A DNA stretch of 64,000 bases from Pseudoalteromonas shioyasakiensis (lineage in GTDB: Bacteria; Pseudomonadota; Gammaproteobacteria; Enterobacterales; Alteromonadaceae). The stretch covers positions 124,001 to 188,000 of the forward strand of contig NZ_LRUE01000005.1 in assembly GCF_001550135.1 (NCBI RefSeq), written 5' to 3'. The notes under the pieces are model-generated. The model made no database searches. It saw nothing but the letters and a program-made list of their open reading frames with translations, and was not told where the DNA came from. Both the position numbers and the translations under genes were made by a program. This document shows, piece by piece, positions 8,826-17,419 of this stretch. Each line of letters begins with the position of its first letter. The first letter of the stretch is position 1.

Positions 8826-10567
8826 TACTGCTCACCAAATTGCATCTTACATAACGCACTATAGGTACCGTCTTTTTCAAGAAGCTCGCCATGCGTGCCT
8901 TTTTCGATAACTTGACCATGGTCGATGACATAAATGCAATCACTGTTTTCTATTGTTGATAAACGGTGTGCTATCACAATCGATGTTTTTTCTTTCATTA
9001 AGCTATCAAGTGCTTGCTGGATCAGTTTTTCAGATTCAGTGTCAAGTGCAGATGTCGCCTCATCAAGAATCAAAATAGGGGCATCTTTTAATATTGCACG
9101 CGCAATGGCTATTCGCTGACGCTGGCCGCCTGACAACATAACGCCGTTTTCACCCACCATGGTATCTAAACCTTCTGGTAAGTCTTTAACAAACTCCCAA
9201 ACATGGGCTTGCTTGGCAACCGCCATTAACTCCTCGTTTGTTAATTCGCGGTCAAGGCCATAGCAAATGTTATTCGTAATAGTGTCGTTAAATAAAACCA
9301 CTTGCTGAGATACCAGTGCAAATTGCTTACGTAAATCTGTCAGTTTGTAATCAGCGATGTTGACGCCATCAAGCAAAATTTCACTGTCACCTTCAAGCTC
9401 ATAATAACGCGGTAATAAATTTGAGATGGTCGATTTACCTGAGCCAGAACGGCCAACCAATGCGATGCTTTCGCCTGCATTAATCGAAAGAGATAAATTC
9501 TCTAATACAGGCTCATCTTTCGTTGGGTATTTAAAGGTCACATTGTTCACTTCAATTTTCCCAGTTACTTTGTCAACGCTGTATGTGCCAGTGTCTTTTT
9601 CTACTTCTTCATCAAGTACTAAAAAGATACTTTGCGCTGCAGAAATACCACGTTGTAAATCGCTATTAACGTTAGAAAGTTGCTTCAGTGGGCGTAATAA
9701 CATCATCATTGATGAAATAAGTAATACGAAGTCACCCGAACTGATGGTATCAATCATCGACGGCATAGACACAACCCATAAAATCACGGCCATCGCGCTT
9801 GCTGCCAAAATTTGGATAACAGAAACGCTTAACGCTTTAGTTGCATCCATTTTAATGCGCTGCTGACGATTATGATTATTAATAGCCGAGAATTGCGATA
9901 TCTCTTGCTGTTGACCACCAAAGCCATGAATCACCTTGTGACCAGATAGCATTTGCTCTGAACTGCGAGTTACTTGGCCCATAGCAGATTGGATTTTTTT
10001 CGAAATCATACGAAAACGTTTCGATACAAAGGCAACAATCACTGCCACCAGCGGAATAATAACCAAGAAAATCAGCGATAACTTCCAACTTGTATAAAAC
10101 ATATTGAAAAGTAAAAAAACAACAAACGCCCCTTCCCTTACAACAATTAACAGGGCTTTAGTAATGGCTTGTTGAACCTGCTCAGTATCAAAGGTGATTT
10201 TAGAGATTAAATCGCCATTTGAATTTTTATCATGAAAAGACACCGGCAGATGTAAAATATGTTCGAATAATTGTTGGCGCAACGTTCTTACAACTTGAGA
10301 GCCTACATAACTTAAACAGTACGACGACATATAGTTAAACATGCCACGACCTAATACCAATGCAATTACAACAAATGGTGCATAAGTTAAAACATCAGTG
10401 TTACGATCATTTAAACCTTCATCAATGAAGGGCTTCATTAAATTTATAAACAATGCATCCATGGCTGAATAGCCAATCATGCCTACAATGGCGAAAAACG
10501 CGATTAACTTATAATCACCCACATAACTGATTAATCGCTTATAGATTTGGGATGTAGTTTGATCCAT
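8825..10567 (-). CDS. msbA: Lipid A export ABC transporter/permease MsbA
   Basis: Homodimeric half-transporter that flips lipid A-core across the inner membrane. 580 residues. Six transmembrane segments fill about 1-310. The ATPase has Walker A GRSGSGKST (Lys about 378), the signature LSGGQRQRIAIARA, Walker B LILDEATSALD and the switch IAHRLSTI. Length and gene neighbours (lpxK directly after, comEC before) match MsbA rather than a drug exporter. It starts 59 bp after comEC. Confidence 0.96.
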   Translation of the reverse strand: MDQTTSQIYKRLISYVGDYKLIAFFAIVGMIGYSAMDALFINLMKPFIDEGLNDRNTDVLTYAPFVVIALVLGRGMFNYMSSYCLSYVGSQVVRTLRQQLFEHILHLPVSFHDKNSNGDLISKITFDTEQVQQAITKALLIVVREGAFVVFLLFNMFYTSWKLSLIFLVIIPLVAVIVAFVSKRFRMISKKIQSAMGQVTRSSEQMLSGHKVIHGFGGQQQEISQFSAINNHNRQQRIKMDATKALSVSVIQILAASAMAVILWVVSMPSMIDTISSGDFVLLISSMMMLLRPLKQLSNVNSDLQRGISAAQSIFLVLDEEVEKDTGTYSVDKVTGKIEVNNVTFKYPTKDEPVLENLSLSINAGESIALVGRSGSGKSTISNLLPRYYELEGDSEILLDGVNIADYKLTDLRKQFALVSQQVVLFNDTITNNICYGLDRELTNEELMAVAKQAHVWEFVKDLPEGLDTMVGENGVMLSGGQRQRIAIARAILKDAPILILDEATSALDTESEKLIQQALDSLMKEKTSIVIAHRLSTIENSDCIYVIDHGQVIEKGTHGELLEKDGTYSALCKMQFGEQ

Positions 10568-10626
10568 AATACTCTCTTATTCATAGACTTCGACTATTGT
10601 AGCCTTTAGGGGGTAAAAACAAAACG

Positions 10627-12897
10627 TCAATCTTGTTCGAACCAATAACTTTCCTGCTCTCGCGCAAATTCTAAGCGATATTTATCTTCGTAAAATTTTA
10701 TGCGTATATGGCCATATTCTGCCGTCGATAACTGCTGTATATGGTGTTGGTTATAACGATTTACAACCTCAGGATGAGGAAAGCGCCATTGCCCTTGATA
10801 AGCAGATGAATGGATAACTACTTCAGGGTTTACTGCACCTATAAATTCATGACTTGAAGAGGTGTTACTACCATGATGGGGGCTTATTAAAATAGTCGCT
10901 CGTAAATCCTTCCCCGCTTCAACAAGCTTAGTTTCTGCCGCTGAGGATATATCCCCAGTCAGTAACACAGAGTAATTAAAACCCGTTACTTTTAATAAAC
11001 ACGACTGATCATTACGACTCGCATTTTCTACCTTTGCTGTAAAACTTCTGATATTAAGCTCATCAAGCTTGAGTGTTGTTGTTTTGCACTTATTTCCCAG
11101 CCCCTGAGGATGAAAGATAGCTAGAGTGTCTTGAAACCCTGCCATTTGCCAACTTGTTAAACCGCCAGAATGGTCGTTATCTAAGTGGCTTATTATTGTT
11201 GCGATAACAGATAACTGTTGTTTAATGATGTTGTTGAGTAATACACGGCGTACATAATCATAACGGCCAAAGTACTGTGGCCCTAAATCATAAATTATCG
11301 CTTTGTTTTTGTGGCTTACCATCACCATTAAGCCATGCCCTACATCAAACACATCTAACTGAAACTTAGCTTCTGGCTGTAATTCACTATCAACGACATA
11401 TACACAAACAGGAATTAAGCACACATATTTATTTGGACTAAAGTACAACAGCAGAAGTGTTATGTAACTTATGATCAATAATGAAAAACTAAACTCATTG
11501 AGCGAGAACCAACGCCAGCCATTAGGGATAGAGAGTAGTAATTGATAGCCATAATACAGCGCACTGTCGACGAGTGATAACAAACCAGAAACATCCAGTA
11601 GGCTAGAAACCAAACTATAAAAAATTAAGAAAGGCAATAACAGCACACCAACCAAGGGCACAGCAATAAGGTTAATCAATAAACCTATGAAACTAGTGCC
11701 TGAGAAGTAATATAAGGATAGAGGCAGTAGACCGACAAATAAAGCGCACTGAACTTGCAGTAGCTGTGCAAATCGCTTTAAAAAACCAAGTGACAAATTA
11801 ACTGTGTTTTTAGTCAGTAGAAAGATGATCGTAACGGCCAAAAAACTGAAATAGAGCCCAGGGTTCAAAAGTGCAAATGGGTCTATAAACAACACAACAC
11901 TCAAGGCGTACAAAATTGAACGCCAACGCACTGGGTTTTTCCCTAGGTTATAAATAACAAGGTAACAGCCTAACATCAGCAGCGCTCGGCTTGCGGAAAC
12001 TATAAAATCACTTAAGTAGACATAGACGAACGAGCAACTGAACCCTACAAAAACAAATAACTTATTTAATTGAATTGATTGGCTTACGCGTAAATGACTC
12101 ATTCTTAACAGCCACTTACTACTATAAAAGCCGACTGCAAAGATAAGTCCGATATGAAGACCTGAAATAGCTAGTAGATGAGACAAACCTAATTCACGTA
12201 AGTGTTTTCTATCTTCATAGCTTATTTTACTTTTGTCACCGGTTAAAAGCGCATAATAAAGCCATTGTAATTGGGTGCTTGCCGTCACTTTTTCAATATA
12301 TGTGCGGTAACTCACTCGAAGCGAGTTATATCGATGATGATTTAAATTGCTTATCTCCCCTACGCTTCGGCCTTTATAAAATACTCGCTCAAGTAATGCT
12401 TGCCGTTCTCTATCAAAACTATAGAAATTTTTTACCGATCTGTAAGGTTTAAGTTTGAGTTCTGCGCTTAATTCATCTCCACGAGTAACAGGTTGATCTG
12501 AAGTAATGCTTAGCATTGCATTAGGAGCAGGTCGAATGCCTGTAGAGCAATATTCAATATTTTTCAGACTTGCTTTAATGTAATAAGGGCTTTGTTCACT
12601 GTATGTTTCAACTACCTCAAATCGAACTAATCGGCTTTGTTGATAATTGATTTGACAGTCAGAGATTGAGTAAAAAATGAAGTAATGAAAAATCACTACT
12701 AAAATAGCGCAAATAAACCCTGACAATAGAGTTAAAAAAGGCTTAAAATAGGCACCTGCTAGCAATACAGCAAAACTCATTATATAAAACGCCGCAGTGC
12801 CAAATGTATATAGGGTGAAAAAACAGCCTATGACAAAGCCGCTGCATAACCAAATAGATGTAAATGGTTGCTTTAAATGGCTAAGAAAACGATCCAA
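10627..12897 (-). CDS. comEC: DNA internalisation competence protein ComEC/Rec2
   Basis: Inner-membrane channel that passes single-stranded DNA into the cytoplasm in natural transformation. 756 residues. The N-terminus has several transmembrane segments. The competence domain carries GLSHLLAISGLHIGLIF (about residues 230-246). The C-terminal metallo-beta-lactamase-like domain has HLDNDH (about 571-576) and ISPHHGSNTSSS. It looks intact. The start is a TTG, the only reasonable one before the first membrane segment, with AGGT 9-10 nt upstream; it overlaps the divergent DUF2062 start by 21 bp, so the exact N-terminus is uncertain. Upstream neighbour of msbA as in E. coli (ycaI). Confidence 0.93.
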   Translation of the reverse strand: MDRFLSHLKQPFTSIWLCSGFVIGCFFTLYTFGTAAFYIMSFAVLLAGAYFKPFLTLLSGFICAILVVIFHYFIFYSISDCQINYQQSRLVRFEVVETYSEQSPYYIKASLKNIEYCSTGIRPAPNAMLSITSDQPVTRGDELSAELKLKPYRSVKNFYSFDRERQALLERVFYKGRSVGEISNLNHHRYNSLRVSYRTYIEKVTASTQLQWLYYALLTGDKSKISYEDRKHLRELGLSHLLAISGLHIGLIFAVGFYSSKWLLRMSHLRVSQSIQLNKLFVFVGFSCSFVYVYLSDFIVSASRALLMLGCYLVIYNLGKNPVRWRSILYALSVVLFIDPFALLNPGLYFSFLAVTIIFLLTKNTVNLSLGFLKRFAQLLQVQCALFVGLLPLSLYYFSGTSFIGLLINLIAVPLVGVLLLPFLIFYSLVSSLLDVSGLLSLVDSALYYGYQLLLSIPNGWRWFSLNEFSFSLLIISYITLLLLYFSPNKYVCLIPVCVYVVDSELQPEAKFQLDVFDVGHGLMVMVSHKNKAIIYDLGPQYFGRYDYVRRVLLNNIIKQQLSVIATIISHLDNDHSGGLTSWQMAGFQDTLAIFHPQGLGNKCKTTTLKLDELNIRSFTAKVENASRNDQSCLLKVTGFNYSVLLTGDISSAAETKLVEAGKDLRATILISPHHGSNTSSSHEFIGAVNPEVVIHSSAYQGQWRFPHPEVVNRYNQHHIQQLSTAEYGHIRIKFYEDKYRLEFAREQESYWFEQD

Positions 12898-13386
12898 CGC
12901 TTTTTACCTGATCATAACAAGGTAAAAGAACACAAGTATTTAAGAATTTTTGGTCGTTTATTGCATGATGCCAATTTATGGCACTTAAATAGACGCTCAG
13001 CACGCGGTGCATTTGCTGTTGGTTTATTTTTTGCGTTCATCCCTGTTCCTTTTCAAATGGTTCTTGCAGCCGCCCTGGCTATTCCATTTCGAGTAAATTT
13101 ACCGATTTCTGTTGCAACAGTGTGGATCACTAACCCACTGACCATGCCTCCTATTTTCTATTGTTCATATATTGTAGGCACCATTGCCCTTGCTCAACCA
13201 CAGCAGCACTTCCAATTTGAACCAAGCTGGCAATGGTTTATAGATAGCCTTACAACAATTGGCCCTGCATTTTTAGTAGGTTCATTTATTTGTGCAACAG
13301 CTGCGGCAATCATTGGTTATTTTGGTACCGACATGCTTTGGAAACGCTCAGTCCGTAAAGCATGGATACACCGCCATAAAAAATAA
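12877..13386 (+). CDS. DUF2062 domain membrane protein
   Basis: 169 residues, conserved in gammaproteobacteria beside comEC/msbA; biochemical role unknown. Visible: a basic N-terminus with RFLPD, then LLHDANLWHLNRRSARGAFAVG, a conserved block before the first of about three membrane segments, and NLPISVATVWITNPLTMPPIFY. Family alignment supports the ATG at 12877, although there is no good Shine-Dalgarno and the start overlaps the 5' end of comEC on the other strand. It is followed by a strong terminator, so monocistronic. Confidence 0.9.
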   Translation: MAKKTIQRFLPDHNKVKEHKYLRIFGRLLHDANLWHLNRRSARGAFAVGLFFAFIPVPFQMVLAAALAIPFRVNLPISVATVWITNPLTMPPIFYCSYIVGTIALAQPQQHFQFEPSWQWFIDSLTTIGPAFLVGSFICATAAAIIGYFGTDMLWKRSVRKAWIHRHKK

Positions 13387-13403
13387 CTGATTTCAGTATA
13401 GAC

Positions 13404-13432
13404 AAAAAACCCAGCTTAAAGCTGGGTTTTTT
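13404..13432 (+). terminator. Terminator after the DUF2062 gene
   Basis: CCCAGCTT/AAGCTGGG perfect stem with A-run before and TTTTTT after, about 18-20 nt past the stop. Flanking A and T runs would allow function in both directions. Confidence 0.9.
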
Positions 13433-13477
13433 ATTTCTTGCAAGAAAGCTATTTGCTTTGCATAAAGCTCTCTAATA

Positions 13478-13515
13478 TACCAATCCGCTTAATTAAGTAT
13501 TATTGCGGGTTGGTA
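13478..13515. repeat. Imperfect palindrome with TACCAATCCGC arms (REP-like)
   Basis: TACCAATCCGC (13478-13488) faces GCGGGTTGGTA (13505-13515), 10 of 11 positions complementary (the odd one allows G-U), with a 16-nt AT-rich loop. It sits just past the stop of the minus-strand DUF3466 gene and could act as its terminator or be a dispersed REP-type repeat. A related stretch TATACCAATCTAACC occurs near 38347. Copy number cannot be judged from one window. Confidence 0.5.
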
Positions 13516-13518
13516 TTA

Positions 13519-15249
13519 TTACTTCTTACGAAATACACGACGTGCTGCTGCAAATGGTAATAGCAATAATGCATACCAAGGGAAGCTAGCTGATTGACGC
13601 TCGTATTGTTCAATCTCTTCTGCAGGACATTCTTCAACAGAGCCATCAATTGGTGTTAACTTAACAGCCACTGCGACACTTTCATATTCGATATTGCCAT
13701 TAACATCGACTACAACGTTACCGAATGAATCTGTCTTTTCAACAGTTTTAGTCGCAACACCGAAGATTTCATTATTGTTGTTAATTGATTTCGCTTCAGC
13801 AACCGTGTATTTAAAGCGAGTCTCACCATCTTCTTCATAACAAGGTAATAAATCGTTTAAGTTAACAACTGAATCTTCACCAATGGTGTACATGAAACCT
13901 TCACGACGACGGGTAGAAGTATTGTAAATATCTGTTTCGCCCTCACCAACAATAATACCATTGTCATTGATATCGTTAGCTAATGAACTTGAGCTTGAAA
14001 AGTAATCCGTTGGGAAAACAACGCTATCGCTATTTTTATCGTAGTAGAAAAATTTTGTACGCGTTGTACCATCAATTCTTTTTGCAGCATAACCAACAAC
14101 AACATCGTTATTATTTACAGCTAAAGCTTGACCTGTTCTCCAGTCATCTTCGAAGTCAATAAAGTCATTAACTTCACCATTTTCGAATATTACAGGCATA
14201 CTATAAAGTACATCTTTGTATCGAACATCTGATGTGCCAGCAATCAAACCATTTTCATTGATCGCAATTGCATTACTACGAAACGCAAAATCTTCATCAT
14301 CTTCAGGAGTTGCGTTAATACCAAATATTTCAGTATTAGTAACATTGAGATTGCTATCCAGCGTCCACTTCACAGCACGTTTATCGAAAATACCTTTAGT
14401 ATAAGTACGGTTGTACGCTTCAACACAGTCTGAAACTGGTTCATCTTCGCCATCACAGTTATCAGTAATATCATCCAGTGGATCAACCGCAATATCCGTT
14501 GAAACAGTACCTACAACTTCATAGCCATTTGCAGTTTTGATAATGTCATTTGCTGAGCTAATACCGCCGTAATCATCAAACTCTGGTGCAAGTTCAACTT
14601 TCACACCGTCTTCGCTGATAACAATTGCACGGCTAATGAAGTCTCTTAAAAAGTGGGTTTCTTCTTCGTCTTCATCTGTTTGAGTGAACGATGTTTTTTC
14701 GTAAGGTGCACTGCCCCAACCCACCATAACACCGTCATCTGTTACAGCATTTAGTAAGTTAGAAGTCGAGCGTGTTAAGCCGTCAAAATCAAGAGACTGT
14801 TCATCAAATAAAACTTGCTCTGAAGCACCTTCAGATGTGTAAAGCGTTGCAATTGCACTTGATAATTTTTGATATTCAGAGTCAGTTGAACGACCTGTTA
14901 AAAAACTTACCATAAATGCATGTGCATCTGCATTTGTATTTACCGCATCGTTATTCTCAATATCATCAAGCGTGAATGTAATTTCTTTATCAATGAGTTC
15001 ATACTGCTTTTTAGCTGTATCATAAGCATCTTTTATCGACGAATCTGTAAAATCGATATAAGTGACATCAACGGGTAATTTGTAAAGGCCATTTGCTAAG
15101 CCTATGATGTGACCGTTTTCACTAACATCTGTTACGTAGTTAAATTTAGCGCCATCAATTCCACCTAATTCTTCTAATTTATAGGTTGCGCTCATCGCTG
15201 AGGTACTTAGGGTGGCTAAAATACTGGCAGCGAGTAATTTGTATTTCAT
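13519..15249 (-). CDS. DUF3466 family exported protein
   Basis: 576 residues, function unknown. The N-terminus is a Sec signal peptide (MKYKLLAASILATLSTSAMSA, likely cut after about residue 20). The body is acidic and holds repeated units of the form NxNGxIxGxx (ISENGHIIGLA, INENGLIAGTS, VNNNDVVVGYA, INDNGIIVGEG, INNNNEIFGVA), as in proteins with HAF-type extracellular repeats. The C-terminus is a single hydrophobic segment WYALLLLPFAAARR ending in a basic cluster, like GlyGly-CTERM sorting tails but without the Gly-Gly. It is just downstream of uup (11-nt gap). Confidence 0.8.
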   Translation of the reverse strand: MKYKLLAASILATLSTSAMSATYKLEELGGIDGAKFNYVTDVSENGHIIGLANGLYKLPVDVTYIDFTDSSIKDAYDTAKKQYELIDKEITFTLDDIENNDAVNTNADAHAFMVSFLTGRSTDSEYQKLSSAIATLYTSEGASEQVLFDEQSLDFDGLTRSTSNLLNAVTDDGVMVGWGSAPYEKTSFTQTDEDEEETHFLRDFISRAIVISEDGVKVELAPEFDDYGGISSANDIIKTANGYEVVGTVSTDIAVDPLDDITDNCDGEDEPVSDCVEAYNRTYTKGIFDKRAVKWTLDSNLNVTNTEIFGINATPEDDEDFAFRSNAIAINENGLIAGTSDVRYKDVLYSMPVIFENGEVNDFIDFEDDWRTGQALAVNNNDVVVGYAAKRIDGTTRTKFFYYDKNSDSVVFPTDYFSSSSSLANDINDNGIIVGEGETDIYNTSTRRREGFMYTIGEDSVVNLNDLLPCYEEDGETRFKYTVAEAKSINNNNEIFGVATKTVEKTDSFGNVVVDVNGNIEYESVAVAVKLTPIDGSVEECPAEEIEQYERQSASFPWYALLLLPFAAARRVFRKK

Positions 15250-15260
15250 TTTAATCCTTA

Positions 15261-17171
15261 CTACTGATTCTTTAAATCTTCGAGTTCTTCCCAGCGCTCA
15301 AAAGCGACTTCAAGCTCAGACTCTAACTCGGCTAAATGGTTCAATGCTTCTGTTGTAATTGCAGCATCTTGCTTAAAAAAGTCAGGGTCATTAACCACAA
15401 CTTGCTGAGCGTCTAACGCTTTTTCAAGTTGTTCCACTTTACTGGGTAATTCTTCTAATTCAAGTTTTAATTTGTAAGAGAGTTTATTACTTTTCTTTGG
15501 TGTTTTATCTTGGCTAACAACGGCCGGCTTTTCTTGCTTAATTTGTTGCTGTTGTTGTTTTTCTTGCTCAGCTAAATGAGCGGCATACGCTTCATAGTCG
15601 CTATAGCCTCCGACAATATCGGTGATCTTGCCGTTACCTTCAAATGCCCATACAGAATTACAAGTATTATCAATAAATTCACGGTCATGGCTTACAATCA
15701 GTACAGTGCCCTGATATTGGTTAATGATCTCTTCTAAAAGCTCTAAAGTTTCAATATCGAGGTCATTGGTAGGCTCATCGAGAACAATAATGTTAGATGG
15801 CTTTAAAAATAACTTTGCTAATAATAAGCGGTTTTTCTCACCACCTGAAAGCGCTTTTACTGGCGTACGCGCTCTTGCCGGTGGAAATAAGAAGTCTTGC
15901 AAGTAACCAAGCACATGACGTGAGCGCCCGCCCATCATAACTTCTTGCTTACCTTCAGCTACGTTATCTTGTACTGTAGCTTCTTCATCAAGCTTTTGAC
16001 GATACTGATCAAAATAAGCAAACTCTAAGTTAACACCTTGCTTAACACTGCCGCTATCTGCTGTTAGGTCACCAAATAAAATTTTAAGCAGTGTTGTTTT
16101 ACCAATACCATTTGGCCCAACAAGGCCAACACGATCGCCACGCATAACAAGGGTTGAAAAGTCTTTTGCGATGACTTTATCTTTAAATGCATGACAGATG
16201 TTTTTCGCTTCGAATACTAATTTACCTGAACGATCTGCTGTTTCAATATTGAAATCGGTTTTACCTACCTGATCAACACGCTGCTTACGCTCTTTACGTA
16301 ACTCTTTTAAAGCACGTACACGGCCTTCATTACGCGTTCTACGTGCTTTAATACCTTGGCGGATCCACGCTTCTTCTTCTGCTAAGCGCTTATCAAATAA
16401 TGCGTTTTGTGTTTCTTCTACTTTTAGATCATGCGCTTTTTGTTCAAGGTACGTCGCGTAATCGCCAGGGTATGAAACCAGCTTACCACGGTCTAAATCA
16501 AGAATACGGGTTGCAACTGCTCGAATGAATGCACGGTCGTGAGAAATAAAAACTATACCGCCTTTAAACTCTTTTAAAAATTGCTCAAGCCAAATAACAC
16601 TACTCATATCTAAGTGGTTGGTAGGCTCATCAAGTAGCAGTAAATCGGGTTCACTAACCAAGGCTCGTGCAAGAGCAACTTTACGTAGCCAACCACCCGA
16701 TAATGATTCAAGCTTGGCTTCTGGGTCTAGCTCTAAGCGAGATAAAACGAGCTGAATACGGGTATCAAAACGCCAGCCATCAACGGTTTCTAATTGATTA
16801 GATAAACGCTCTAATTTGTTAAGCAATTTATCGTTATAGTCTGTTTGCATTTGATTACTAACTTGGTGATATTCTATCAGTAAGTTAGCAATGTCAGGCA
16901 TGCCCTGCGCGACATAATCAAATACTGAGCCTGCCGCCCCTTTTGGTGGATCTTGCTCTAAACGTGAAATGCGAATACCGCCTAATTGGTTGATTTCACC
17001 ATCATCCAATGTCACTTGGCCATCAAGCACTTTTAATAGTGTTGATTTACCTGCACCGTTTCGACCAACGATACAAACGCGCTCACCTGACTCAATAACG
17101 GCATCGGCATCATCTAGTAGCGGATGCGTACCATAAGCGAGTTGAGCTTTGGCTATTCTGATTAAATCCAT
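15261..17171 (-). CDS. uup: ABC-F family ATPase Uup
   Basis: Soluble tandem-ATPase protein acting on ribosomes or branched DNA rather than in transport. 636 residues with two ABC domains: Walker A GRNGAGKST (36-44) and signature LSGGWLRKVALARAL; then GPNGIGKTT and LSGGEKNRLLLAKLF. A linker rich in Arg/Lys (about 250-300) lies between them. The C-terminal part (about 530-636) is Lys/Gln/Glu-rich and probably coiled coil, typical of Uup, which binds DNA there. Lies 14 nt after the glutaredoxin-like gene; the order rlmKL-grx-uup fits one transcript. Confidence 0.94.
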   Translation of the reverse strand: MDLIRIAKAQLAYGTHPLLDDADAVIESGERVCIVGRNGAGKSTLLKVLDGQVTLDDGEINQLGGIRISRLEQDPPKGAAGSVFDYVAQGMPDIANLLIEYHQVSNQMQTDYNDKLLNKLERLSNQLETVDGWRFDTRIQLVLSRLELDPEAKLESLSGGWLRKVALARALVSEPDLLLLDEPTNHLDMSSVIWLEQFLKEFKGGIVFISHDRAFIRAVATRILDLDRGKLVSYPGDYATYLEQKAHDLKVEETQNALFDKRLAEEEAWIRQGIKARRTRNEGRVRALKELRKERKQRVDQVGKTDFNIETADRSGKLVFEAKNICHAFKDKVIAKDFSTLVMRGDRVGLVGPNGIGKTTLLKILFGDLTADSGSVKQGVNLEFAYFDQYRQKLDEEATVQDNVAEGKQEVMMGGRSRHVLGYLQDFLFPPARARTPVKALSGGEKNRLLLAKLFLKPSNIIVLDEPTNDLDIETLELLEEIINQYQGTVLIVSHDREFIDNTCNSVWAFEGNGKITDIVGGYSDYEAYAAHLAEQEKQQQQQIKQEKPAVVSQDKTPKKSNKLSYKLKLELEELPSKVEQLEKALDAQQVVVNDPDFFKQDAAITTEALNHLAELESELEVAFERWEELEDLKNQ

Positions 17172-17185
17172 CGTGATTACTACTC

Positions 17186-17419
17186 TTATTCTTTATTATC
17201 AGCAATAAATTGCGCTAATTGCTCAGCATCAAAAGGCCAAAATAATTTCTTGCCTTGATGAGATTCCACAACCGGAATACTGGTTTGGTAAAGTTCAATC
17301 AGCTGTTCACTGTCCATAATATCTTTTGCTACAAACGAAGCGTTTGCAGCAATTAATAATTCATCGGCCATTTCACACAGATGACAGCCATCAGTGTGGT
17401 ACAGGGTAAAGTTAGCCAT
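17186..17419 (-). CDS. Glutaredoxin-like small protein (DUF836 type)
   Basis: 77 residues with a thioredoxin-fold N-terminus FTLYHTDGCHLCEMA; the redox pair is Cys12-His-Leu-Cys15. IPVV (about 48-51) matches the cis-proline loop of glutaredoxins. It overlaps the end of rlmKL by 8 nt, so it is translationally coupled. A dithiol reductase role is inferred from the fold; partner unknown. Confidence 0.87.
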   Translation of the reverse strand: MANFTLYHTDGCHLCEMADELLIAANASFVAKDIMDSEQLIELYQTSIPVVESHQGKKLFWPFDAEQLAQFIADNKE

